Assembly: GCA_903866355.1 (NCBI GenBank)
Contig: CAIPNE010000714.1
Coordinates: 1-64,000 of the forward strand
Length of the DNA: 64,000 bases
Direction: 5' to 3'
Source of the DNA: an uncultured Gammaproteobacteria bacterium
GTDB taxonomy: Bacteria; Pseudomonadota; Gammaproteobacteria; Ga0077536
Below, piece after piece: positions 48,180-55,644 of this stretch. The notes below the pieces were generated by a model. It saw only the letters and a program-made list of their open reading frames with translations. It was not told the DNA's origin and did no database searches. The position numbers and the translations under genes were made by a program. Numbering within the stretch: the first letter of the stretch is position 1; each line of letters begins with the position of its first letter.

Positions 48180-48821
48180 TTATTCACAGTTGGTTGTAGT
48201 TTGTGACACCGTCACGGCGAAGAGAGCAAAGGCATTAGCGCGAGTCGGTTCCCAAGATCGGGGGATCTTGATGATATTCGCCCCTGGCAGCCATTGCGGC
48301 TCGTCATCGTGAAGAAGCACCCGTATCGACTTGGTGTAGCCAAACACGGGAGCAACTGCCACTAGGGAAAAGTACCACCGCTGTACGACAGAACAGTCGT
48401 AGCGACACGCCGACACAGAGAACCAGTCAAAATGCTGCGGAGCCTGGGTCTGCTCTTTCTTTTTCTCCAGCCTGACCGCCAGTCCGTCCGACACCATTGA
48501 TCGAACCTGCGAGTCGATCCACGCCTTTCCCTTCGGCAGGCTGTCATATTTCAGCTTCAGTTCAGGATTGTTCAATACCTCTGCGATTTCGCCGTACCGC
48601 ACAAACAAGTCGGTATCGGGCTGGGGGCCGTCAGGGTGATGAATACTGAGCAGCTTCCTGATTCGCCGCCGGATCTCATCGTGGGACGCCCACGGCGGCA
48701 AGCCCAGTTCGGTGTAATACCCGTTCGGGTCATTGAGGTTAGGTGGTATCCGTGCCAGCGCCCGCGAGCAGGAGGGGTAACCGATCCCAGGACAGTCGTC
48801 GCGGGATGAGTAGTAGGTCAG
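48180..48821 (-). CDS. J-domain protein with unusual start
   Basis: The J-domain is 'GYYTELGLPPWASHDEIRRRIRKLLSIHHPDGPQP...ELKLKYDSL' with the HPD loop. It is complete only if translation starts before the TTG at 48701; the only open frame reaches back to a CTG at 48821, which overlaps the previous stop (CTGA). No ATG, GTG or TTG exists between. 213 aa from that CTG. The C-terminal part is unknown. A DnaJ partner next to SSB and primase suggests helicase loading or refolding. Confidence 0.6.
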   Translation of the reverse strand: MTYYSSRDDCPGIGYPSCSRALARIPPNLNDPNGYYTELGLPPWASHDEIRRRIRKLLSIHHPDGPQPDTDLFVRYGEIAEVLNNPELKLKYDSLPKGKAWIDSQVRSMVSDGLAVRLEKKKEQTQAPQHFDWFSVSACRYDCSVVQRWYFSLVAVAPVFGYTKSIRVLLHDDEPQWLPGANIIKIPRSWEPTRANAFALFAVTVSQTTTNCE

Positions 48822-49078
48822 ATAAACCGCTTCTCCGGTGGCACCGCAGGGTCGGCAGCTTCTAGTACCTTCTTGGCCTCCACCTTCGCCTGCGTGATGA
48901 CGCGAAGGTCGCCAAGCGCCTCTTCATTGGACTCTTTACGGGACTCCAGGTGGCTGGCGAGAGCCGACTCATCATTGATGAGGACTGTGCGGCCTTCGGG
49001 GAACTCTTCAGTCGGTGGGTAGTGATATACCTTCTCACCGCTGGGCAATGTCCGGATACTGACACGGGTCTGTCCCAT
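48818..49078 (-). CDS. Hypothetical protein, 86 aa
   Basis: ATG with SD AGGAG. 'GQTRVSIRTLPSGEKVYHYPPTEEFPEGRTVLI' beta hairpin then a Glu/Ala-rich helix. Unknown; in the replication unit. Confidence 0.6.
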   Translation of the reverse strand: MGQTRVSIRTLPSGEKVYHYPPTEEFPEGRTVLINDESALASHLESRKESNEEALGDLRVITQAKVEAKKVLEAADPAVPPEKRFI

Positions 49079-49080
49079 AT

Positions 49081-50115
49081 TTAACTCCTGTACCGTTCGG
49101 CGCGGGCGTAGTCGGCCAGGATTATGGTAGCCGGAATGGAGTTCATAAGCGTGGAGCGAACCGCCGTGGGATCGTCGTAGTCTCCCAGATCCCGGCCCTC
49201 TTCCGGCGCTACCGCAGATGTTTGAGTGTGCCGGTACAGGCTCTGGACGAGATTGCGCTCCCCCGCCCTCCCGGCGGGGTCATCATCGAACCAGACGATG
49301 ACTTCGGGGAAGTCCCGAAGCAACTGGATCTGCGTGTCGGTCACCTTTGCGCCAAACGTCGCCACGACGTTCCCGATCCCCAAGCTGTATGCCTTCGCCA
49401 CCGACATCGGAGACTCAACCACCACCACCCTCCGGTTTCGGGCAACTAGGTCGTAGGCGTAGAGGGTTTCAGACTTAGGGAAGCCTGGGGTGTTCTTGTA
49501 CTTGGGGATTTGGGCAGTAGTACCCGGCCAGCCTGGGCGGGAAGGAATGGCACGGGTCTGCCAGCCGACCAGCTTGCCGTCGAAGAAGTGGGGGAAAACG
49601 ATCCGATTGATTTTCGGGTCGTATCCCAGCTTTAGGGCTTCGTGGGCAGATTGACCGATGCCCCGCTCATCACGCATGTACGGGTGGCTTACCATCCACG
49701 GGGCAAGAATAGCCTCCGAATAGCTTGGAAGCTCTACGGCATCGGGACTGCTGCGGTCCATCAGCTTCAGGATTTCGGCGCGGAGGTCGTCGGCCTTCTT
49801 GACCGACCCGGTGAGCATCCCGCCCAGTTCCAGATCACCCAGGCCGTCTGCATTCTCCATCTTCTGGATGAGGCGCAGCAGATCGCCGCCCCACCCTAAG
49901 GCGTAGCAGACGTACAGCTTCTTTTCGACATTCAGACAGGCGCTGGGGTTCTGGTCACCGTTGTTGTGGTGTGGCTCTACCCGTTCGATCAAGCAGGAGT
50001 GGATGATTTCGGTCGTACCATCAGGGCCAGCTTGATCCCGACAGTTTTGCGCTCCGTAATGTTCCAGTACCGCTCTAGCGTCTAGGCGGCTGTGAAGGTC
50101 ACTTTGCAGACTCAT
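49081..50115 (-). CDS. DnaG-type primase
   Basis: 344 aa from ATG at 50115. N-terminal helix 'LHSRLDARAVLEHYGAQNCRDQ' with Cys/His, the Toprim core 'RVVVVESPMSVAKAYSLGIGNVVATFG' (acidic E) and 'VIVWFDDDPAGRAGE' (DxD), then a short C-terminus. The CHC2 zinc motif is reduced ('CRDQ...HSC...HHN...CLN'). No helicase-binding domain of full DnaG is visible. Next to the DnaB-like helicase and loader. Confidence 0.86.
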   Translation of the reverse strand: MSLQSDLHSRLDARAVLEHYGAQNCRDQAGPDGTTEIIHSCLIERVEPHHNNGDQNPSACLNVEKKLYVCYALGWGGDLLRLIQKMENADGLGDLELGGMLTGSVKKADDLRAEILKLMDRSSPDAVELPSYSEAILAPWMVSHPYMRDERGIGQSAHEALKLGYDPKINRIVFPHFFDGKLVGWQTRAIPSRPGWPGTTAQIPKYKNTPGFPKSETLYAYDLVARNRRVVVVESPMSVAKAYSLGIGNVVATFGAKVTDTQIQLLRDFPEVIVWFDDDPAGRAGERNLVQSLYRHTQTSAVAPEEGRDLGDYDDPTAVRSTLMNSIPATIILADYARAERYRS

Positions 50116-50233
50116 TGAGCCAGCGGACATACTCTTCGGCCATTTCCCCATTGAAGAAGTGCGCAACGATCTTGGCACTGCCTGGATCAAGGACTTCCCA
50201 GTATTCCTCTTTATATAGGTCCACCGCGAACAC
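50099..50233 (-). CDS. Small hypothetical protein, 44 aa
   Basis: GTG at 50233 seven bases after AGAGG; stop overlaps primase by 17 bases. 'VDLYKEEYWEVLDPGSAKIVAHFFNGEMAEEYVRWLNE'. Unknown. Confidence 0.56.
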   Translation of the reverse strand: MFAVDLYKEEYWEVLDPGSAKIVAHFFNGEMAEEYVRWLNESAK

Positions 50234-50244
50234 TTCCAATCCTC

Positions 50245-51483
50245 TCAGTCATAAATCTGCTCACTCACGCTGATCTGGCTAGCGTTGATGAGTTCCCACC
50301 GGAGCAGGTACGCAGCAATGTCGCTGCGACGAGCGCCCAGGATATCTAAGCGCATAAGTCGGTTTGCCCGCATATCGGACGTACGACTCAGCCCTAAGGC
50401 AAGGTCTACAGTCTGCTCTATAGATGAGGTATTGGCAAAACTCTTCAGGCTGACCTCGTTCAATGAATCCCGGTTGAATTGCACCGCCATAAGGCAAGGA
50501 ATGGCTCCCCGGCTGTCGCGGGCTATCTCGTCCTTGAGTGCGAAAACAATGTCAGAGTGCTTAGAGGTAATGGCCCGCTCACCCCGGTATTCCTTCTCGC
50601 CGTCGATGAAGCTGAGTTGGTCGATAATGATGTAGTCGGCCCCGGCCTGTCGGGCACGATTCACCATCAGCGGGACTGTGCGCTCTCCCCGTTCGGGGCG
50701 CTCCACAAAGATTGGCCCCATACCAGCTAGCTCTTCCTGGGCGGCATGCCAGGTATGAACTTCATCCATTGTCAGTTCGCTATGGCTGAATCTGTTGTAG
50801 CTGACACCGGAGAACAGCGCGTCGATCCTGTCCTCTACTTCACGACGGCTCATTTCCAGCGTGAATACAATCGGGGTGTGGCCCTGCCTGCGGGCTGCGA
50901 CGGCGGCGTTCAGCAGGAACATGGTCTTGCCGACCTTGGAGAAGGCTCCGACAGCACACAGTTCGCCGGGGAACAGACCTCCGGTGTGAGCGTCGAGTTC
51001 TGGTATCCCCAGTGTGATTCCCCGGCCCTGCTGCTCAGCACGCTGGCCGTACCGCAGTCGGCGCTCATCTATGTTGGACATATCAGATCTGATATATCGG
51101 GGAGTAACCGTCTCTGATGCGGTGTAGGTAGCCGACTGCAACGAGCGCAGCGTGCCGACAGGATCTTCTGATGCCGTCACCGCTGCGGTGGTCAACATTT
51201 CCTGAAGCTGGTTGGTGGCATACCGGCGCAGCAGCCTTTCGGCCAGCCAGGTCACCGACTCTTCGGCATCACCGTCGAGGGTCAGGCCGGGAAACTCTGT
51301 AGACAGCACCAGCGATGTAGGAGACTTCTCCATCTGGCTGGACAGCCAGTAGTCGGTGATGAATCGGTAAGCAGCACGGCTGAGCGGATCTTCAAAAACA
51401 TCAGCACGCACGCCCATATCCCACACCGTGGAGACGTTGTTCGACTCCGTAAGATGAAACAGCAACCTGCGGTCGAGGCTCAT
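50245..51483 (-). CDS. DnaB-like replicative helicase
   Basis: 412 aa. N-terminal helical domain (1-110), linker, then RecA-fold: Walker A 'GAFSKVGKTMFLLN' (179-187), 'PIVFTLEMSRREVEDRIDALFSGV', Walker B 'YIIIDQLSFIDG', 'AVQFNRDS' (H3) and 'FANTSSIEQTVDLALGLSRT' (H4). All DnaB motifs are present, and the protein is close to the usual 450 aa. It overlaps the loader gene by ATGA. Confidence 0.93.
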   Translation of the reverse strand: MSLDRRLLFHLTESNNVSTVWDMGVRADVFEDPLSRAAYRFITDYWLSSQMEKSPTSLVLSTEFPGLTLDGDAEESVTWLAERLLRRYATNQLQEMLTTAAVTASEDPVGTLRSLQSATYTASETVTPRYIRSDMSNIDERRLRYGQRAEQQGRGITLGIPELDAHTGGLFPGELCAVGAFSKVGKTMFLLNAAVAARRQGHTPIVFTLEMSRREVEDRIDALFSGVSYNRFSHSELTMDEVHTWHAAQEELAGMGPIFVERPERGERTVPLMVNRARQAGADYIIIDQLSFIDGEKEYRGERAITSKHSDIVFALKDEIARDSRGAIPCLMAVQFNRDSLNEVSLKSFANTSSIEQTVDLALGLSRTSDMRANRLMRLDILGARRSDIAAYLLRWELINASQISVSEQIYD

Positions 51484-52259
51484 CGGATGGGCCTAATCTC
51501 ACCTAGTTCAATTTCGCGCATCAGCCGGTCGTGAGCCTTTCCCCGATAGTTCTGCCGGTCGAGGTTGACCACGATGGACTGCTGAACGATCAGCGACAGA
51601 ACCGACGAGCCGTATCCGCTCTCCAGTTCATCGGGAGTGAGGTTGGTTGTGATGATGGTGGGCCGTCCTTCGTGGACACGGGTGCGGAGGATGTGGTCGA
51701 AAGTCGATTCTGCCAGCCGGTTGTCCCGACGTAGTTCATCCAGCACCAAGACCTGACTGCTGAGGAACTTATCGGTGAACCATGCCTTCTCATCGGTGTT
51801 GCCGCCCCACCCAGCGGTGAAGTACTCCACCATCCCCGCCATGGTGGCAGAGAATCCGGTGTGGCCTTTGCGGATCAGATCCTTGAGGATCAGAGTGGCA
51901 ATCATTGTCTTGCCGGTACCAGGAGGCCCCCACAGGTACACACCGATGCCCCGGCTGAGGTACTTCTCCGGATCGTCAAGAAACTTGTAGATCGGCTGAA
52001 GCTGCGGGTCGAGTTCGGGGTCTACGTCATCCCACATCAGTCGCTGATACGGCTTACCGATACCGCTGGAGAGATACTTCTTGTACAGCCCAAGCTGGTC
52101 GGCACAGTCGCAGGCGTAATCCTTCCCCTCCCACAGGTAGGTGCCGGTCTTTTCGCATGTCGGGCAGTAATCGTCAGGGCTGGCGCGAAGTTCGGGGAAC
52201 TTGACCAGCAAGCGCTGAAGCTCGCTGTCTCCCAGCAGATACTTGGCGTAGATTGGCAC
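51480..52259 (-). CDS. DnaC-like helicase loader (AAA+)
   Basis: 259 aa. N-terminal zinc site 'CPTCEKTGTYLWEGKDYACDC', then Walker A 'GPPGTGKTM' (111-119), Walker B 'LVLDELRRDNR' and 'TTNLTPDELE' (sensor). The layout is that of DnaC/DnaI. GTG start with AGGAT. Overlaps the helicase gene, consistent with a loader-helicase pair. Confidence 0.9.
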   Translation of the reverse strand: MPIYAKYLLGDSELQRLLVKFPELRASPDDYCPTCEKTGTYLWEGKDYACDCADQLGLYKKYLSSGIGKPYQRLMWDDVDPELDPQLQPIYKFLDDPEKYLSRGIGVYLWGPPGTGKTMIATLILKDLIRKGHTGFSATMAGMVEYFTAGWGGNTDEKAWFTDKFLSSQVLVLDELRRDNRLAESTFDHILRTRVHEGRPTIITTNLTPDELESGYGSSVLSLIVQQSIVVNLDRQNYRGKAHDRLMREIELGEIRPIR

Positions 52260-52268
52260 GCCGAAATC

Positions 52269-52736
52269 CTATTCCACTTCGGCCAGCATGATCTTCGCCA
52301 ACACGCCTTTAAGTTCGTCCTCTTTGAAGTTTCCCTGCCGGTAGCACGACAGCGCTATCTCGCGGATGATAGGCAGCGAGTACCGGCGGCGGCGTCCGAC
52401 CAGCATTGGCTTGATGGGATCTGCGAAGTACCGATAGTGCAGAGTGTCAGCGGGATTTCGCCAATCCATGCCGCGCTCGTTCTCGCTGAGTGTAGACAGC
52501 ACCAGATCCGGCTCATCCACACTGACGAACTTGCCACGCAGCTTTTCGTACGGAGTGTCCGCGCACTGATGCCACGTTTTGGAGTGGGTACTGCGGACGT
52601 GCCAGACCGGCGGGTAGGCGAACTTTCCGTGCCGCACGCAGTAATACATCCACTGTTTGGAGCGCCCTAAAAACTCAGCCGTTTCCGTCGTGCCGAAGTG
52701 TCGATCCACCCCGGTCATAAGGTCGGGCTGCTTCAC
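52269..52736 (-). CDS. Helix-turn-helix DNA-binding protein, 155 aa
   Basis: GTG at 52736, eight bases after AAAGG; an earlier GTG at 52745 sits on the SD. 'DRHFGTTETAEFLGRSKQWMYYCVRHGKF' is a MerR/excisionase-like HTH. The rest is helical. Could be replication initiator or regulator; it precedes the loader. Stop TAG lies in a GGAATA, but no -10 follows. Confidence 0.62.
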   Translation of the reverse strand: MKQPDLMTGVDRHFGTTETAEFLGRSKQWMYYCVRHGKFAYPPVWHVRSTHSKTWHQCADTPYEKLRGKFVSVDEPDLVLSTLSENERGMDWRNPADTLHYRYFADPIKPMLVGRRRRYSLPIIREIALSCYRQGNFKEDELKGVLAKIMLAEVE

Positions 52737-52748
52737 TGGGTACACCTT

Positions 52749-53459
52749 TCATTTCATGTTCCTCACCCACAGGCGCGGGGTCTTGGGCGCACCAGGAATG
52801 ATGCAGTCCCGCAGAACCTCCATGACGGAAGGATCTTTGCGCCCCAGCTTGAGGGCCTTCTCAACGGACAGCACCTTATCGGTGTAGGCCGGAATGACCT
52901 GCTCCGGAATGTCGATGTCATCGCAGACTTCATCCCAGCGGTCGCCCAGAAGCTCCTGCAAGCGCCCTTCATCCAGGCTGGGATCTTTGTATCCAGAACC
53001 TTCCCGGCTGAACCGCTTCCCCAACTCCGGAACCTCCAGTGTTCCGTTGGTGTTGGCCGGATCTTTAGCGCCGTCAGCGGCCAGCACTGCGTCCATATGG
53101 GCATACACCGTTTCGCGGATCAGATCCTTCACGGTGCCCATGAACTCATCTATCTCCCGCTGCTCCAGGTAGCGTGACATCAGATCCTTGGCCCGCTCAC
53201 CGTCCAGCACCGGGGAGTCGTCCTCAATCATCAGGGATGTTTGGGTGACCAAGTCGATGAACTGAGTCATAGTCTGTTGCATTTCCAGCAGCCGCTCAAC
53301 GTCGTACCCCTCTAGGGATTGGCGCATCTGGAGCTTGCGGGACGCCACCGTGGTTTTCTCAACGTCGGCGGTGGGTACTTCAGGCTTGGCTTCTGCGATG
53401 AGCTTGGCGATTTCAGAGTCGCGCAGCTTGGCGAGGCCGGTTTCAATCGGATCGGTCAT
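52749..53459 (-). CDS. Hypothetical helical protein, 236 aa
   Basis: ATG with GGGAGGGAG. Almost wholly helical with charged heptads (IETGLAKLRDSEIAKLIAEA) and repeated polar segments; probably a long coiled coil or scaffold. It is the first gene of the replication block. Unknown. Confidence 0.62.
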   Translation of the reverse strand: MTDPIETGLAKLRDSEIAKLIAEAKPEVPTADVEKTTVASRKLQMRQSLEGYDVERLLEMQQTMTQFIDLVTQTSLMIEDDSPVLDGERAKDLMSRYLEQREIDEFMGTVKDLIRETVYAHMDAVLAADGAKDPANTNGTLEVPELGKRFSREGSGYKDPSLDEGRLQELLGDRWDEVCDDIDIPEQVIPAYTDKVLSVEKALKLGRKDPSVMEVLRDCIIPGAPKTPRLWVRNMK

Positions 53460-53506
53460 GGTTCTCCCTCCCAGAGAATTATTACTAATGGAATGCTAAC
53501 ATACGT
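53460..53506 (-). promoter_or_regulatory. Possible promoter of the replication block
   Basis: A TAATAAT (-10-like) lies 20-25 bases before the SD; the region 53460-53506 has no GGAAT/GTT pair. Weak. Confidence 0.3.
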
Positions 53507-53752
53507 CTAGTCTGGGCACTCACCACAGGTACATGCTCCAACTTCGGGGTTCGGGCAGGTTTCATCGTGCAGAACCGAAACGACATAATTGGCTACGTCT
53601 ACGTTGGTGACGATGCGAGAGATTTTTACGTCAGACAAACAGTCAGGACAAGACACAGTTTCATAGACACACGACACAACTTCCCTGAGGATGTCTTCGA
53701 CGTTGGCTCCTTTGTTCAGGAGAACCCCGACAAGAGTGCGGATTTCACTCAT
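53507..53752 (-). CDS. Cys-rich hypothetical protein, 81 aa
   Basis: ATG overlapping the previous stop. 'CVYETVSCPDCLSD' and C-terminal 'CPNPEVGACTCGECPD' suggest zinc sites. Unknown. Confidence 0.6.
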   Translation of the reverse strand: MSEIRTLVGVLLNKGANVEDILREVVSCVYETVSCPDCLSDVKISRIVTNVDVANYVVSVLHDETCPNPEVGACTCGECPD

Positions 53753-54036
53753 CTGTTCTTCCTTGCTTCCGTCAGGCGGGTTTGCGCAGTAGCAATGATT
53801 TCACCCAGGATCGGGGACAGCACTTCATCCTGAATGAACTTGGTTGCCAGCCGGATCTGCTCTTCGGTCGGAACTCCACCCCATTTGATGGAGTAGGACG
53901 CAGCAGGCTTGATCCAGTCATTGAAGCCGCTACCGCCGTTGACGGCGAGGGTAGCTCCAAAGTGCAAAGTCAGTTGGGTGTCGAGGATTTCGGGTTCGTT
54001 ACTCACGGCTTCCAATCTAGGGACAGGGTCTGACAT
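53749..54036 (-). CDS. Hypothetical protein, 95 aa
   Basis: ATG with GG-rich upstream. 'LDTQLTLHFGATLAVNGGSGFNDWIKPAASYSIKWGGVPTEEQ' strand-rich, then helical. Unknown. Confidence 0.58.
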   Translation of the reverse strand: MSDPVPRLEAVSNEPEILDTQLTLHFGATLAVNGGSGFNDWIKPAASYSIKWGGVPTEEQIRLATKFIQDEVLSPILGEIIATAQTRLTEARKNR

Positions 54037-54148
54037 TTTTCCAGGCCACCTTCAACTCCTGGTCCCCAATAGCGATGATGAGCTTGGGGTCGTCGTCTTT
54101 CAGGGCTTCGATCAAAGCCATGACCAGTCGGCTACGGAGTTCGCTCAT
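54017..54148 (-). CDS. Small basic/acidic protein, 43 aa
   Basis: ATG at 54148. 'ELRSRLVMALIEALKDDDPKLIIAIGDQELKVAWK'. Overlaps both neighbours. Unknown. Confidence 0.52.
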   Translation of the reverse strand: MSELRSRLVMALIEALKDDDPKLIIAIGDQELKVAWKNVRPCP

Positions 54149-54414
54149 CAGGTTCCGCAGCAGGCACAGATACCGTGCTGGTCACATTCGGGATTGATGA
54201 GGACCAGCCGCCGGGTGATCGGGTTCTTCGTACAGCCACATTCCCGGTAGCCGAATTGGCGTACCCACATCCAGTTGTGGGAGTGGATGCCAGCGATAGC
54301 CCAGCGGGTGCGCCAATCCATCTTCTCCTGCTCCACTACCTGGCCGGTGACAGCGTCACACCACTCAGCCTTGCCGGTCAGAAGTAGCTTGATGCGCTCC
54401 AGTATCAGATCCAT
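54148..54414 (-). CDS. Zn-binding hypothetical protein, 88 aa
   Basis: ATG at 54414 with GGGAAG. 'CDAVTG...HSHNWMWVRQFGYRECGCTKN...CDQHGICACCGT' has enough Cys/His for one or two zinc sites. Unknown. Confidence 0.6.
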   Translation of the reverse strand: MDLILERIKLLLTGKAEWCDAVTGQVVEQEKMDWRTRWAIAGIHSHNWMWVRQFGYRECGCTKNPITRRLVLINPECDQHGICACCGT

Positions 54415-54526
54415 GTTCTTCCCTTTCCAGGTCGCGCAGTGTGCGCCAGTACTCTCCGAAAAATGCCCACACGCCGACACCGGCAGTGAAGCCCCATGCC
54501 AGGAGCAGCAGGATTGCGCCGGTCAC
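54365..54526 (-). CDS. Small membrane protein, 53 aa
   Basis: GTG overlaps the previous stop. 'GAILLLLAWGFTAGVGVWAFFGEYW' is a membrane span; the tail is charged (TLRDLEREEH). Overlaps the start of 54148-54414 by about 50 bases. Confidence 0.54.
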   Translation of the reverse strand: MTGAILLLLAWGFTAGVGVWAFFGEYWRTLRDLEREEHGSDTGAHQATSDRQG

Positions 54527-54639
54527 GTCCACCCCACCAGGGCGTCGATAGCTTCTTCTGCGGCGGCAACCAGTTCGGGGTCATCAGACCCTTCGATCAC
54601 GGTGCGGGCGAACTTGATGAAGTTGTCGGTATCTTTCAC
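54523..54639 (-). CDS. Mini-protein, 38 aa
   Basis: GTG at 54639 (GAGAAGG). Helical, acidic 'DDPELVAAAEEAIDALVGWT'. Coupled by GTGA. Confidence 0.52.
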   Translation of the reverse strand: MKDTDNFIKFARTVIEGSDDPELVAAAEEAIDALVGWT

Positions 54640-54821
54640 GACACCTTCTCGCTGACCTCGCAGAACTTCATGGCTTCGTCGGCAACCGCACGCCAGCGGG
54701 TACGGCCTTCGTATCCGATCTGCCACCACGATGGGCTTCGTACCGAAGTGACCTTGATCGGATCGGCGCTCTCCGCATAGGCGCGGTACAGCACTTCGGC
54801 CAGGACTTCTGATCGCATCAT
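54636..54821 (-). CDS. Hypothetical protein, 61 aa
   Basis: ATG (tandem ATGATG) after GAGG. 'TSVRSPSWWQIGYEGRTRWRAVADEAMKFCEV'. Unknown. Confidence 0.56.
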   Translation of the reverse strand: MMRSEVLAEVLYRAYAESADPIKVTSVRSPSWWQIGYEGRTRWRAVADEAMKFCEVSEKVS

Positions 54822-54889
54822 CGCTCTGACCTCAGCAGCCAGAATGACAACATCGCCAGCAGAACAATCCAGAACGCCACAATCTCCAT
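54818..54889 (-). CDS. Membrane micropeptide, 23 aa
   Basis: ATG at 54889 five bases after AAGGAG. 'VAFWIVLLAMLSFWLL' then Arg-rich end. First gene of promoter 54911-54937. Confidence 0.54.
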   Translation of the reverse strand: MEIVAFWIVLLAMLSFWLLRSER

Positions 54890-54910
54890 TGGTTCTCCTT
54901 CCCTCTGCAT

Positions 54911-54937
54911 CAACACTAGCACCTAAGCTAGCATTCC
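54911..54937 (-). promoter_or_regulatory. SigH/SigR-type promoter, GGAATG/TGTTG
   Basis: GGAATG, 16 bases, TGTTG. The only copy of the class found in the replication half; the TAG stop of 54928-55311 is in the spacer. Confidence 0.6.
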
Positions 54938-55311
54938 GTTGTCACTTCTTCTTCCGTGTCGAGGGCAGCAGACTCTTGGAGTTCTCGCAGCTTGATAATC
55001 AACATATCTTCCATCAACCTGCGCTCAATCGCGGTGAACTCCGCAGACAACTGGTGGCCGTGAATCCAGTGGCTGATGATGACTACCAGCATTTGTCCGA
55101 TGAAGCTGGCCGAAATACGGCCAAACCTCTCTTCTGTTACCGACAGACAAAACCGCAGTGCGGTAGAGGGAGAGAGTTGGTCATCTGCTTCCAAAGCAGC
55201 TTCGGTGGTATCTACCCAGTCAACGAGGAAGTCAAGGAACTCTTTCCCTACCTCATCCTCTTTCAGTTCCGCAGTCTGCTGGAGCCAAAGGTCGTGGTTT
55301 AAGGTCTGCAT
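54928..55311 (-). CDS. Hypothetical helical protein, 127 aa
   Basis: ATG with SD AAGGAGG. Helical, with hydrophobic 'SFIGQMLVVIISHWIHG' in the middle and acidic end. Unknown. Confidence 0.6.
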   Translation of the reverse strand: MQTLNHDLWLQQTAELKEDEVGKEFLDFLVDWVDTTEAALEADDQLSPSTALRFCLSVTEERFGRISASFIGQMLVVIISHWIHGHQLSAEFTAIERRLMEDMLIIKLRELQESAALDTEEEVTTEC

Positions 55312-55644
55312 TAAGGGCCTCCTTTGGCCGGAATAAAAATGAACTGCCCACCCCTCCCCCCTAAATCCCCCCTCCCCGCATGGGCGTAGTAACCCAGCGG
55401 GCTACAACCACGACTAACCTGGAAGGGGAAACACCTATTGCCACTTGCCCCACAGGGACAAGCGGTTTCGGTGTTGTCGGGACGTGGCCTTTGCCTCGAC
55501 ATCCTGCCGGTACAGGACAGTTGACCGGAGCGGTTGGTTAACGGCTAACCCACTGATAACGCCGTGCGGATTAGTTCTACTCCCTGAATGACACGGGTGC
55601 AATTATCATCGGATTCCCGGCGTGTCGGAGTATTCTGGACAGCG
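55312..55644. other. Divergent regulatory region, no gene
   Basis: About 330 bases between the minus-strand replication unit and the plus-strand helicase. It holds a GGTTA-acggc-TAACC palindrome, a CTTGCCCC/GGGACAAG hairpin (55444-55462), a C-rich tract, TTGACC with a possible -10 for the plus strand, and a GCGTGTCGGA motif just before the helicase. No clear origin, attachment site or tRNA. Confidence 0.5.
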
